NCBI GenBank assembly: GCA_946479405.1
Contig: CAMLGD010000050.1
Span: forward strand, 1 to 17,756
DNA from: an uncultured Vogesella sp.
Lineage (GTDB): Bacteria > Pseudomonadota > Gammaproteobacteria > Burkholderiales > Chromobacteriaceae
DNA: 17,756 nucleotides
Direction of reading: 5' to 3'
A program made the position numbers and the translations under genes. A model generated the notes under the pieces. It was given only the letters and a program-made list of their open reading frames with translations. It ran no database searches and was not told the origin of the DNA. Below are positions 6,999 through 14,369 of this stretch, in pieces (the stretch's first letter is position 1; each line of letters begins with the position of its first letter).

Positions 6999-8066
6999 TT
7001 ACGCCGTGTGGTACCAGCGCTGGCTGCGGTTGACGATGGCCACCACCGACAGCATCACCGGCACCTCGATCAGCACCCCGACCACGGTGGCCAGCGCCGC
7101 GCCGCTCTCGAAGCCGAACAGCGCAATGGCGGTGGCAACGGCCAGCTCGAAGAAGTTGCTGGCGCCGATCAGTGCCGACGGCCCGGCCACGCAGTGCGCC
7201 ACTTTCAGCTTCTTGTTCAGCCAGTAGGCCAGCATGGAGTTGAAATACACCTGGATCAGGATCGGCACCGCCAGCAGCGCGATCACCAGCGGCTGGGCGA
7301 TGATCTGCGGCCCCTGGAAGGCGAACAGCAACACCAGCGTCAGCAGCAGCGAACCTAGCGACAGCGGGCCGATGCGCGTCATCACTGCGGCCAACCTTGC
7401 CTCGCCCCCCTGCGCCAACAGCACGCGGCGCACGATCTGGCTGATGATCACCGGCACCACGATGAACAGCAGCACCGATACCGCCAGCGTGTCCCAAGGC
7501 ACGCTGATGCTGGACAGCCCCAGCAGCAGCCCGACGATGGGCGCGAAGGCGAACAGCATGATCACGTCGTTGATCGCCACCTGGCTGAGGGTGAACTTGG
7601 CATCGCCACGACACAGCCCGCTCCACACGAACACCATCGCGGTGCACGGTGCCGCCGCCAGCAGGATCAGCCCGGCGATATAGCTGTCGATCTGTGCTGC
7701 CGGCAGGTAGGGGGCAAACAGCTGGCGGATGAACAGCCAGCCCAGCAAGGCCATCGAGAACGGCTTCACCAGCCAGTTGATCGCCAGCGTCACGCCGATG
7801 CCGCGCGCGTGGCGCATCACCTCGCCCATGGCGGCAAAATCCACTTTCACCAGCATCGGGATGATCATCAACCAGATCAGCACCGCCACCGGCAGGTTGA
7901 CCTCGGCGACCTTCATGCCACCCAGTGCCTGGAACAGGCCTGGGGCCAGCTGGCCGGCAACGATACCGACCACGATGCAGCCCAGTACCCACCAGGTGAG
8001 ATTGCGCTCGAAAAAGCCGATGCCGCCCTGCGGTCCCGGCTGGGCGACGGAGTCCTGAACGCTCAT
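6999..8066 (-). CDS. acr3: Acr3-family arsenite efflux permease
   Basis: A 355-residue inner-membrane protein with about ten membrane helices, the usual Acr3 length. It exports trivalent arsenite using the proton gradient. Diagnostic Acr3 features are the helix-4 motif LAAAPCTAMVFVWS with the essential cysteine at 141, and SNFFELAVATAIALFG with the conserved glutamate at 307. KVDFAAM near residue 74 and NDVIML near 166 are also typical of the family. It is unrelated to the ArsB antiporter despite the shared role, although databases sometimes name it arsB. Its ATG overlaps the arsC stop codon by 4 bases (ATGA), so the two are translationally coupled. It is the last gene of the ars operon and ends just before the bidirectional terminator. 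Confidence 0.95.
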   Translation of the reverse strand: MSVQDSVAQPGPQGGIGFFERNLTWWVLGCIVVGIVAGQLAPGLFQALGGMKVAEVNLPVAVLIWLMIIPMLVKVDFAAMGEVMRHARGIGVTLAINWLVKPFSMALLGWLFIRQLFAPYLPAAQIDSYIAGLILLAAAPCTAMVFVWSGLCRGDAKFTLSQVAINDVIMLFAFAPIVGLLLGLSSISVPWDTLAVSVLLFIVVPVIISQIVRRVLLAQGGEARLAAVMTRIGPLSLGSLLLTLVLLFAFQGPQIIAQPLVIALLAVPILIQVYFNSMLAYWLNKKLKVAHCVAGPSALIGASNFFELAVATAIALFGFESGAALATVVGVLIEVPVMLSVVAIVNRSQRWYHTA

Positions 8067-8557
8067 TGCTCGCCGATCTCCGCCAGTTTCTGTTTCAGCG
8101 CCAGCGCATCCAGCTTGTCCACCGGCAGCGACATGAACAGCTCCACGCGGCGCTTCAGGATCATGAATGCCTTGGCAAACGCGGCCATCGCCTCTTCGTC
8201 GCTGCTGCCGACGCCGGCCGGATCATCCACGCCCCAGTGCGCGCGCATCGGGTGGCCAGGCCACAGCGGGCAGGCCTCGCCATCGGCGTTGCCGCATACG
8301 GTGAACACGAAATCCATCTGCGGCGCATCCGGCAGCACGAACTCGTCCCAGCTCTTGCTGCGGTAGCCGGCGGTCGGCAGCCCGTGCTTTTCCAATGTCT
8401 TCAGCGCATAGGGATTGACCTTGCCGGTAGGCTGGCTGCCGGCGCTGTAACCCTTGAAGCGCCCTTGCCCCAGATGGTTGATCAGCGCCTCGCCCAGAAT
8501 GCTGCGCGCCGAGTTGCCGGTGCACAGGATCAGTACGTTGTAGACCTTGTCAGTCAC
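8063..8557 (-). CDS. arsC: Arsenate reductase, low-molecular-weight phosphatase type
   Basis: A 164-residue cytoplasmic enzyme that reduces arsenate to arsenite for export by Acr3. The phosphatase-like anion loop is CTGNSARS with nucleophile Cys12. Two further cysteines, Cys88 and Cys96 (CGNADGEACP), match the resolving cysteines of the thioredoxin-coupled family, and DDP at 111-113 is the position of the general acid. GYSAGSQP and NPYALKTLEKHGL are family-typical. The start is GTG at 8557; AAGGAAAGGAAG lies just upstream, inside the end of arsI, with which the gene overlaps by 8 bases. It also overlaps acr3 by 4 bases. Whether the electron donor is thioredoxin or glutaredoxin/mycothiol cannot be read directly; the cysteine pattern favours thioredoxin. 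Confidence 0.94.
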   Translation of the reverse strand: MTDKVYNVLILCTGNSARSILGEALINHLGQGRFKGYSAGSQPTGKVNPYALKTLEKHGLPTAGYRSKSWDEFVLPDAPQMDFVFTVCGNADGEACPLWPGHPMRAHWGVDDPAGVGSSDEEAMAAFAKAFMILKRRVELFMSLPVDKLDALALKQKLAEIGEQ

Positions 8558-9128
8558 GGGACTTCCTTTCCTTGGATACGATGGCTTCGATGTTCTTGCG
8601 GGCGATCAGCTGAATTTTTTGCGGTGCCGGCGCACAGCAGCTACTTGCATCCTCACTACTAGCCGCCGGGGTGCAACAGGCGTCGGCGCTGGCCGGCGCG
8701 GCCGGTGCCGGCGCACAGCAGCTGTCAGGATTGGCCGCAACGTCCAGCGCGGCATCGCTGTAGGTCGGCGCGCTGTCCAGCGTGTGATAGGTCTCCCAGG
8801 CGATGCCGGACGGGTCCTGCACCCAGTGCTTGTCCGATTTGGCGTAGCAGCAGGTGGTGCCCTCTTCCGTCAGCGCCGCCATGCCGGCTGCGTCGATGCG
8901 CTGCTTCAGCTCGACCAGTTCGTCGCTGTTTTCGGCCTGGATGCCGAGGTGATCCAGCCCGGCTTTGGCGCCACGCTGGCTGATGGCAAAGTTGACGCGC
9001 GGATCATCCAGCAGCCACTTGGCGTAGTCGTGTTTCAGTACCGTCGGCTCGGCGCCGAACAGCGCGTTATAGAAGCGCACGCTGGTGGCCAGCTCGTCCA
9101 CCGAGACGTGAATATGCAGACGTTTCAT
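8550..9128 (-). CDS. arsI: ArsI/CadI-family C-As lyase with Cys-pair tail
   Basis: A 192-residue protein. Residues 1-117 form a vicinal-oxygen-chelate (glyoxalase-like) dioxygenase domain: MKRLHIHVSVDELATSVRFYNALFG, then GLDHLGIQ, then HWVQDPSGIAWETYHT. Probable iron ligands are His5 or His7, His60 and Glu112. Cys93-Cys94 (GTTCCYAK) is the vicinal thiol pair that holds trivalent organoarsenicals in ArsI enzymes, which cleave the C-As bond with oxygen and Fe(II). A low-complexity Ala/Pro/Ser tail from about residue 130 carries three more Cys-Cys pairs (137-138, 151-152, 164-165) and ends in a basic helix. The ATG at 9128 has an AGGAG about 7 bases upstream; the open frame continues further up but only into arsR. 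It lies 14 bases after arsR and overlaps arsC by 8. Confidence 0.9.
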   Translation of the reverse strand: MKRLHIHVSVDELATSVRFYNALFGAEPTVLKHDYAKWLLDDPRVNFAISQRGAKAGLDHLGIQAENSDELVELKQRIDAAGMAALTEEGTTCCYAKSDKHWVQDPSGIAWETYHTLDSAPTYSDAALDVAANPDSCCAPAPAAPASADACCTPAASSEDASSCCAPAPQKIQLIARKNIEAIVSKERKSRD

Positions 9129-9142
9129 GACAGTTCTCCTGT

Positions 9143-9451
9143 TCAGCAACCGCAGCCATCGGCCGGCGAGACGCGGCAGCAGTTTTCGGTGAGATAGCCC
9201 AGTAGGCCATTCATGGCGGCAAAGTTGGCCGCATAGATCACATAGCGGCCATCCTGGCGGCCTTCGATCAGCCCGGCGTTGGCCAGCTCTTTCAGATGAA
9301 AGGACAAGGTGGCCGGCGCACAATCCAGCGCGGCGGCCAGCTCGCCGGCGGCACGGCCGGCCGGGCCGGCTTCCACCAGTTGGCGAAACACCGCCAGGCG
9401 GGTTTCCTGCGCCAGCGCGGCCAACATCTTGACGGCAGACTTCGTTTCCAT
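9143..9451 (-). CDS. arsR: ArsR-family arsenic-responsive repressor
   Basis: A 102-residue winged helix-turn-helix repressor. The fold is typical: ALAQETRLAVFRQLVEAGPAGRAAGELAAAL, recognition helix APATLSFHLKELANAGLI, and the wing EGRQDGRYVIYAANF. Cysteines cluster at the C-terminus: Cys91-Cys92, Cys100 and Cys102 (ENCCRVSPADGCGC). This resembles the Acidithiobacillus-type ArsR, whose As(III) site is formed by C-terminal cysteines rather than the CxC in the DNA-binding helix of the E. coli protein; here the helix holds only Cys44. Binding of As(III) should release the protein from DNA. It is the first gene of the ars operon, with a dyad operator over its promoter. No clear ribosome binding site is seen before the ATG. 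Confidence 0.94.
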   Translation of the reverse strand: METKSAVKMLAALAQETRLAVFRQLVEAGPAGRAAGELAAALDCAPATLSFHLKELANAGLIEGRQDGRYVIYAANFAAMNGLLGYLTENCCRVSPADGCGC

Positions 9452-9457
9452 ATTTTT

Positions 9458-9509
9458 ATAATCGTTGAAATATTAAAGCGATTATTGGCCAACGACAGCA
9501 AAGTGGCAA
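9458..9509 (-). promoter_or_regulatory. ars operon promoter with dyad operator
   Basis: On the minus strand, TTGCCA (9509-9504) and AATAAT (9486-9481) form a sigma-70 promoter with a 17-base spacer; each box matches consensus at 5 of 6 bases. An inverted repeat, ATAATCG (9458-9464) and CGATTAT (9479-9485) with an AT-rich 14-base spacer, overlaps the -10 box and covers the predicted start of transcription. This is where an ArsR dimer would block RNA polymerase. The untranslated leader would be about 25 bases. Confidence 0.65.
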
Positions 9510-9521
9510 GCGGCAATGCAA

Positions 9522-9542
9522 AGCCGCCCACGAAGGGCGGCT
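9522..9542 (-). terminator. Terminator-like hairpin after the EamA-family gene
   Basis: AGCCGCCC (9522-9529) pairs perfectly with GGGCGGCT (9535-9542), with a 5-base loop. On the minus strand it lies 24 bases after the permease stop codon and is followed by only a short T run (TTTG). It separates the permease transcript from the ars promoter. Confidence 0.55.
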
Positions 9543-9566
9543 GCTGCACTACGCTACTGCCGCAGT

Positions 9567-10466
9567 TTATGGCGCAGGTTTGGGTTTGGCGATGATGCGC
9601 CCGGACATCAGGCTGGCGCTGGCAATCAACAAGCCGCCGACCCACTCCTGCAGCTTCATCGCTTCGCCGGCCAGGAAATAGGCCGAGATAGCGGCAAACA
9701 CCAGCTCCAGCAGCATCAGCGTCATGACCTGGGTGGCCGGCAGAATCGACAAGCCGTGCATGGAGATGATGCTGGTGGCCAGCAGGGTGGCGCCCAGCAG
9801 CAGCACGATCAGCAACACATCCGGCTGCCCCAGCAGTGCCAGCTCGCTAGCAAGTTGGCCGCGCCATAGCAGCGATACCAGCCCGCAGCCGGCTACGCCC
9901 AGCCACACCATCGACGACTTCAGCGCCACCGGCAGAGCGTGTGCCTTCTTGGACAACACATTGCCCAGCGCAAAGCTGACGCCGCCGGACAGCGCCAGCC
10001 AGTCGGCACGGCTGGAGAAAAAGTCACCGGCAAACAGGCCGGGACGGTACAGGATCACCACCAGCCCGCATAGCGACATCGCCACCACCAGCCAGCCGAT
10101 GCGACTGAGACGCTCGTGCAGCAACAGCCGCGAGAACAGTGCGCTCCATAGCGGCGACAGGTAGAACAGCAGCAGCACGCGCATCACCTCGCCTTCCGCC
10201 ACCGCCCAGGTGTAGCTGAAATTGCACCAGCCATACAACAAGGCCAGCGGCAGCAGGATGAACTCGAAACGCGCCTGGCGACGAAACACCTCGCGATAAA
10301 TGATCACCCCGGCCACGGTGGCAACCACGTACACTGCCAGTGACGTCGCCGCAGTGGAAAAGCCGGCTGCGTGCAGGTGGCGGAACGGGTACCACATCAA
10401 TCCCCACACCAGCGCCGTGGTAATGGCACAGCTGACGGCGAGCAGCTTTTGTTTTACAAAATCCAT
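9567..10466 (-). CDS. EamA-domain (drug/metabolite transporter superfamily) permease
   Basis: A 299-residue inner-membrane protein with ten predicted helices arranged as two EamA repeats, the usual size for the DMT superfamily. The first repeat runs from ALVWGLMWYPFRHL to GLVVILYRPG, and includes LFYLSPLWSALFSRLLLHERLSRIGWLVVAMSLCG. The second runs from WLALSGGVSFALGNVLSKKA to GGLLIASASLM, and includes LMLLELVFAAISAYFLAGEAMKLQEWVGG. The conserved P/E motifs before the fifth and tenth helices (LLHERLS and LAGEAMK) are present. Such proteins export metabolites or amino acids, but the substrate cannot be predicted. The gene diverges from dapC with 58 bases between the starts; a role in lysine or diaminopimelate export would be speculation. 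The ATG at 10466 has only a weak ribosome binding site. Confidence 0.9.
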   Translation of the reverse strand: MDFVKQKLLAVSCAITTALVWGLMWYPFRHLHAAGFSTAATSLAVYVVATVAGVIIYREVFRRQARFEFILLPLALLYGWCNFSYTWAVAEGEVMRVLLLFYLSPLWSALFSRLLLHERLSRIGWLVVAMSLCGLVVILYRPGLFAGDFFSSRADWLALSGGVSFALGNVLSKKAHALPVALKSSMVWLGVAGCGLVSLLWRGQLASELALLGQPDVLLIVLLLGATLLATSIISMHGLSILPATQVMTLMLLELVFAAISAYFLAGEAMKLQEWVGGLLIASASLMSGRIIAKPKPAP

Positions 10467-10482
10467 TGTATTTTCTTACTAT
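10453..10482 (+). promoter_or_regulatory. Candidate dapC promoter
   Basis: TTTACA (10453-10458) and TACTAT (10477-10482), with an 18-base spacer, form a plausible sigma-70 promoter for dapC. The predicted leader is about 35 bases. The -35 box overlaps the start of the divergent permease gene, so the two promoters may interfere. Confidence 0.35.
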
Positions 10483-10524
10483 TGCTGTTTTTGTTGCACC
10501 GCAAATCCCGCGAGGAAGTCCGCG

Positions 10525-11706
10525 TTGAATCCGCATCTTGAGTTGCTGCACCCGTACCCGTTCCAACGCCTGCGCCAATTGCTGGCCGGCGTGACGCCAC
10601 CGGCCGACAAACCACACATCAACCTGTCGATCGGCGAGCCGAAGCACCCGACGCCGGAGGTGGTGAAACAGGCGCTGATCGGCGCCCTGGACGGCCTGGC
10701 CGCCTACCCCGCCACGCTGGGCAGCGAAGCCCTGCGCCGCGCCTGTGCCGACTGGCTGGCGCGCCGCTATCAGGTGACGGTAGACCCGGCACGCGAGGTG
10801 CTGCCGGTATGCGGCAGCCGTGAGGCGTTGTTCTCCTTCGTGCAGGCGGTAATCGACCCGCGCGGCGATGACAAACCGGTACTGATCTCACCCAACCCGT
10901 TCTACCAGATTTACGAAGGCGCCGCACTGCTCGCTGGGGCAGTTCCGCACTACGTGAATTGTGTGGCGGCCAACCGTTTCCAGCCGGACTGGGATAGCGT
11001 GGGCGAAGACATCTGGCGCCGTACCCAGGTAGTCATCGTGTGTAGCCCGGGCAATCCCACCGGCGCGGTAATGTCGCTGGACGACTGGCGCCAGCTGTTT
11101 GCGCTGTCCGACCGCTATGGCTTCGTGATCGCCAGTGACGAGTGTTACTCCGAGATTTACTTCGACACCCCACCGCTGGGCGGGCTGGAAGCGGCACGCC
11201 TGCTGGGCCGAGGCCACGAGCGGCTGGTGATGTTCACCAGCCTGTCCAAGCGCTCCAACGCACCAGGGCTGCGCTCCGGCTTCGTGGCCGGCGATGCCGC
11301 TATCCTGGAAAAATTCCTGCTGTTCCGCACCTACCACGGCAGCGCCATGAGCCAGACAGTGCAGGAAGCCAGCATCGCCGCCTGGAACGACGAGGCGCAC
11401 GTGGTGGACAACCGCGCCGCCTACGCTGCCAAGTTTGCCGCCGTGACCGAGCGTATCGGCAAGCTGCTGCCGGTAAGCCGCCCGGATGCCGGTTTCTACC
11501 TGTGGGCGGAAGTCCCGGGCGGTGACGATGTCGCCTTCGCCCGCGAACTGTTTGCCCGCGAACACATTACCGTACTGCCCGGCAGCTTCCTGGCGCGCGA
11601 CGCCCACGGCGTCAACCCGGGTGCCGGGCGCGTACGACTGGCACTGGTAGCACCATTAGCCGAGTGCGTGGCCGCCGCCGAGCGCATCGAGCAGTTTGCC
11701 CGCTGA
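10525..11706 (+). CDS. dapC: Succinyldiaminopimelate aminotransferase (DapC)
   Basis: A 393-residue pyridoxal-phosphate aminotransferase of class I/II. It converts N-succinyl-2-amino-6-oxopimelate and glutamate into N-succinyl-LL-diaminopimelate in the lysine/peptidoglycan pathway. Family features are HPYPFQRLRQLLAG and LSIGEPKHPTPEVV near the N-terminus, CSPGNPTGAV, SDECYSEIYF, and the cofactor lysine at about residue 242 in SLSKRSNAPGLRSGF. The N-terminus NPHLELLHPYPF matches Neisseria-type DapC when translation starts at the TTG at 10525, which has GAGGAAG 6-7 bases upstream. The frame is open further back, but that part lies over the divergent gene. It is followed closely by dapD, the preceding enzyme in the pathway. 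Confidence 0.93.
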   Translation: MNPHLELLHPYPFQRLRQLLAGVTPPADKPHINLSIGEPKHPTPEVVKQALIGALDGLAAYPATLGSEALRRACADWLARRYQVTVDPAREVLPVCGSREALFSFVQAVIDPRGDDKPVLISPNPFYQIYEGAALLAGAVPHYVNCVAANRFQPDWDSVGEDIWRRTQVVIVCSPGNPTGAVMSLDDWRQLFALSDRYGFVIASDECYSEIYFDTPPLGGLEAARLLGRGHERLVMFTSLSKRSNAPGLRSGFVAGDAAILEKFLLFRTYHGSAMSQTVQEASIAAWNDEAHVVDNRAAYAAKFAAVTERIGKLLPVSRPDAGFYLWAEVPGGDDVAFARELFAREHITVLPGSFLARDAHGVNPGAGRVRLALVAPLAECVAAAERIEQFAR

Positions 11707-11760
11707 CCCCAACCGGATACCCCCATGACTACAATTCATATAAGTAAAGGACTGAACCAC

Positions 11761-12582
11761 ATGCACCCGATCCAGCCCATCATCGAAGCCGCGTTCGAAG
11801 ACCGCGCCAACATCACCCCGGCTACCGTTTCCGCGGAACTGAAAGCCGCCATCGAGCAGGTCATCGCCGAGCTGGACAACGGCCAGCTGCGCGTGGCCGA
11901 GAAGATCGACGGCGAGTGGGTGGTTAACCAGTGGGCGAAGAAAGCCGTCCTGCTGTCGTTCCGCATCCGCGACAACGAAGTGATGGACGATGGCGTCAGC
12001 CGCTACTTCGACAAGGTCGACACCAAGTTCGGCGGCTGGAAAGAGCAGCAGTTCCGCGATGCCGGCTTCCGTGCCGTACCGGGCGCCGTGGCGCGCAAGG
12101 GCAGCTTCGTGGCCAAGAACACCGTACTGATGCCGTCGTTTGTGAATATCGGCGCCTATGTCGATGAAGGCACCATGGTGGATACCTGGGCCACCGTGGG
12201 CAGCTGCGCGCAGATCGGCAAGAACGTTCACCTGTCCGGCGGTGTCGGCATCGGCGGCGTATTGGAGCCGCTGCAAGCCAACCCGACCATCATCGAAGAC
12301 AACTGCTTCATCGGTGCGCGTTCCGAAGTGGTGGAAGGCGTGATCGTGGGCGAAGGCTCGGTGATCTCCATGGGCGTGTTCATCGGCCAGTCCACCAAGA
12401 TCTACGATCGCGAAACCGGTGAAGTGCATTACGGCAAGGTACCGCCGGGCTCGGTGGTGGTATCCGGCAGCCTGCCGTCCAAGGATGGCAGCCATAGCCT
12501 GTACTGCGCAGTGATCGTGAAAAAGGTCGATGCGCAGACCCGCAGCAAGACCAGCATCAACGACCTGCTGCGTGGCGTGTAA
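11761..12582 (+). CDS. dapD: Tetrahydrodipicolinate N-succinyltransferase (DapD)
   Basis: A 273-residue left-handed beta-helix acyltransferase that uses succinyl-CoA to make the substrate of DapC. It matches E. coli DapD over almost its whole length: [20 protein letters not shown] near the N-terminus, [60 protein letters not shown], and [20 protein letters not shown]. The hexapeptide-repeat coil is complete. The ATG at 11761 is chosen because [16 protein letters not shown] aligns with the E. coli start and AAGGA lies at 11747-11751; an in-frame ATG at 11725 would add 12 residues with a poor ribosome binding site. It is cotranscribed with dapC, 54 bases upstream. Confidence 0.96.
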   Translation: MHPIQPIIEAAFEDRANITPATVSAELKAAIEQVIAELDNGQLRVAEKIDGEWVVNQWAKKAVLLSFRIRDNEVMDDGVSRYFDKVDTKFGGWKEQQFRDAGFRAVPGAVARKGSFVAKNTVLMPSFVNIGAYVDEGTMVDTWATVGSCAQIGKNVHLSGGVGIGGVLEPLQANPTIIEDNCFIGARSEVVEGVIVGEGSVISMGVFIGQSTKIYDRETGEVHYGKVPPGSVVVSGSLPSKDGSHSLYCAVIVKKVDAQTRSKTSINDLLRGV

Positions 12583-12616
12583 GCAGCGCGACACAAATAA
12601 CTGATCCGTTGGCGGT

Positions 12617-12660
12617 TTTTTTGGAAATTTGTCACTACCGGTAACATTTTTTCCACAAAA
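12617..12660. promoter_or_regulatory. AT-rich dyad between dapD and mlaF
   Basis: TTTTTTGGAAA (12617-12627) and TTTCCACAAAA (12650-12660) are complementary at 10 of 11 positions, with a 22-base spacer centred on the palindrome TACCGGTA (12636-12643). The AT content stands out in this GC-rich window. It could be a regulator site for the mla promoter or part of the dapD 3' end; a T7 run at 12616-12622 has no proper hairpin before it. Confidence 0.3.
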
Positions 12661-12675
12661 CTAGCGCGTTGGCAT

Positions 12676-12705
12676 TTGGCGCACTGCACACAAGACGGAT
12701 AAAAT
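12676..12705 (+). promoter_or_regulatory. Candidate mla operon promoter
   Basis: TTGGCG (12676-12681) and TAAAAT (12700-12705) with an 18-base spacer resemble a sigma-70 promoter. Transcription would begin near 12712, inside the hairpin that follows. The -10 box matches at 5 of 6 bases and the -35 at 4 of 6. Confidence 0.4.
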
Positions 12706-12707
12706 GC

Positions 12708-12741
12708 AAACAGGGAGTCGTGACTGCGGCTCCCTGTTTTT
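12708..12741 (+). terminator. Terminator-like hairpin in front of mlaF
   Basis: AAACAGGGAG (12708-12717) pairs with CTCCCTGTTT (12730-12739), with a 12-base loop, followed by TTC after a run of five T (12737-12741). This is a standard intrinsic terminator in form. It may end the dapC-dapD transcript about 125 bases past dapD, or act inside the leader of the mla transcript, only 21 bases before the mlaF start. Confidence 0.65.
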
Positions 12742-12762
12742 CTGTTACCCACAGGACTGAAT

Positions 12763-13575
12763 GTGTCTTCCGACAGTTTCATCACCCTTCGCAACGTTGG
12801 CTTCGCCTACAACGACCGCCCCATCCTGCAAGATGTCTCGCTGTCGATTCCGCATGGCAAGCTGGTTGCCATCATGGGTGGCAGTGGCAGCGGTAAAACC
12901 ACGCTGCTACGCCTGATTTCCGGCCAGATCCGTGCCCAGCACGGCGAAGTGCTGATCGACGGCCGTGACGTTGGCCGCATGAGCAATGCCGAGCTGTACC
13001 AGCACCGTCGCCGCATGGGCATGCTGTTCCAGTTTGGCGCGCTATTCACTGACCTCTCGGTATTCGACAACGTGGCGTTTCCGCTGCGCGAACTCACTCG
13101 CCTGCCGGAAAGCGTGATCCGCGACCTGGTATTGCTCAAGCTGTCTGCAGTAGGCCTGCGCGGCACCGAACGGCTGATGCCGGCCGAGCTGTCCGGCGGC
13201 ATGGCGCGCCGCATCGCGCTGGCACGTGCCATCGCGCTCGATCCGCAGCTGATGCTGTACGACGAGCCGTTTACCGGCCTCGACCCGATCTCGCTGGGCA
13301 CCATTGCCCTGTTGATCAAGAAACTCAGCGATGCGCTGGGCACCACCTCGATCATGGTCACTCACGACGTGCACAAGTCACTGGATATCGTCGACTACGT
13401 CTACTTTGTCGCCAACGGCCGCATCGTAGCCGAGGGCACGCCGCAACAGGTACGCCACGCCGAATCGCCGTGGCTGGCGCAGTTTGTGGCCGGCGAGCCG
13501 GACGGCCCGGTGCATTTCGCCTACCCGGCCAGTGAGTCGCTGGCGCAGTCCTTTGGCCTGCAGGAGAAAGCATGA
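12763..13575 (+). CDS. mlaF: MlaF, ATPase of the phospholipid ABC transporter
   Basis: A 270-residue ABC ATPase that powers the inner-membrane MlaFEDB complex. Walker A is GGSGSGKTT (residues 39-47), the Q-loop is in MLFQFGALF, the signature is LSGGMARRIALARAIA, Walker B is LMLYDEPF, and the H-loop is VTHDVHK. QFGALFTDLSVFDNVAFPLRE is typical of the MlaF/Ttg2A group. The C-terminal extension after the ATPase core (GEPDGPVHFAYPASESLAQSFG) also fits MlaF. The start is GTG at 12763 with AGGA 7 bases upstream; an ATG at 12761 is out of frame. It is the first gene of the operon, and its stop overlaps the mlaE start by 4 bases. Confidence 0.95.
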   Translation: MSSDSFITLRNVGFAYNDRPILQDVSLSIPHGKLVAIMGGSGSGKTTLLRLISGQIRAQHGEVLIDGRDVGRMSNAELYQHRRRMGMLFQFGALFTDLSVFDNVAFPLRELTRLPESVIRDLVLLKLSAVGLRGTERLMPAELSGGMARRIALARAIALDPQLMLYDEPFTGLDPISLGTIALLIKKLSDALGTTSIMVTHDVHKSLDIVDYVYFVANGRIVAEGTPQQVRHAESPWLAQFVAGEPDGPVHFAYPASESLAQSFGLQEKA

Positions 13576-14357
13576 TGGAAAAACTGCTGTCTCCGTTCCG
13601 CCACTTGGGCGAGCTGACCGTCAACGCCATCTGGCGACTGGGTTTTGCCAGCCGCTTCCTGGTGGCCATCCTGCTCAACTCCGGGCAGAGCCTGCTGCGC
13701 CTGCAGCTGACCATCCGCGAGGTGTATTTCGCCGGCGTGCTGTCGCTGATCATCATCGCGGTGTCGGGGCTGTTTGTCGGCATGGTGCTGGGCCTGCAAG
13801 GCTACAACACCCTGGCGCGCTTCGGCTCATCCGATGCAGTGGGTGCGCTGGTGGCACTGTCGTTGCTGCGTGAGCTGGGTCCGGTACTGGCGGCGCTGCT
13901 GTTCGCCAGCCGTTCCGGCTCGGCGATGACCGCCGAAATCGGTCTGATGAAAGCCACCGAGCAGCTGGAAGCCATGAGTGTGATGGCGGTGAATCCCATC
14001 GCCCGCGTAGTGGCGCCACGCTTCTGGGCCGGCGTGATTTCCATGCCCATCCTGACTGCCATCTTCAACGTGATGGGCATCTTCGGCGGCTATCTGGTCG
14101 GGGTAGTGATGATCGGTCTGGATGAAGGCACTTTCTGGTCGCAAATGCAAAACAACGTCGACCTGCACTACGACATCATCAACGGCCTGATCAAGAGCCT
14201 GTTCTTCGGTATCGCGGTAACGCTGATTGCCGTATTCGAAGGCTACGATGCCACGCCTACCGCCAGCGGCGTGTCTTCCGCCACCACGCGAACCGTGGTG
14301 ACGTCGGCGCTGGTCATCCTGGCGCTGGACTTCGTCCTGACGGCCTTCATGTTCTAG
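13572..14357 (+). CDS. mlaE: MlaE, permease of the phospholipid ABC transporter
   Basis: A 261-residue inner-membrane permease. An amphipathic N-terminal interface helix precedes about five membrane helices. Conserved MlaE blocks are REVYFAGVLSLIIIAVSGLFVGMVLGLQGYNTL, ALLFASRSGSAMTAEIGLMKATEQLEAMSVMAVNP, and the C-terminal KSLFFGIAVTLIAVFEGYDATPTASGVSSATTRTVVTS. The EQLEAM segment is the coupling helix that contacts MlaF. It forms the dimeric channel that passes phospholipid between MlaD and the membrane. Translation is coupled to mlaF through an ATGA overlap, and mlaD follows 12 bases later. Confidence 0.96.
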   Translation: MMEKLLSPFRHLGELTVNAIWRLGFASRFLVAILLNSGQSLLRLQLTIREVYFAGVLSLIIIAVSGLFVGMVLGLQGYNTLARFGSSDAVGALVALSLLRELGPVLAALLFASRSGSAMTAEIGLMKATEQLEAMSVMAVNPIARVVAPRFWAGVISMPILTAIFNVMGIFGGYLVGVVMIGLDEGTFWSQMQNNVDLHYDIINGLIKSLFFGIAVTLIAVFEGYDATPTASGVSSATTRTVVTSALVILALDFVLTAFMF

Positions 14358-14369
14358 GAATCAACACTG

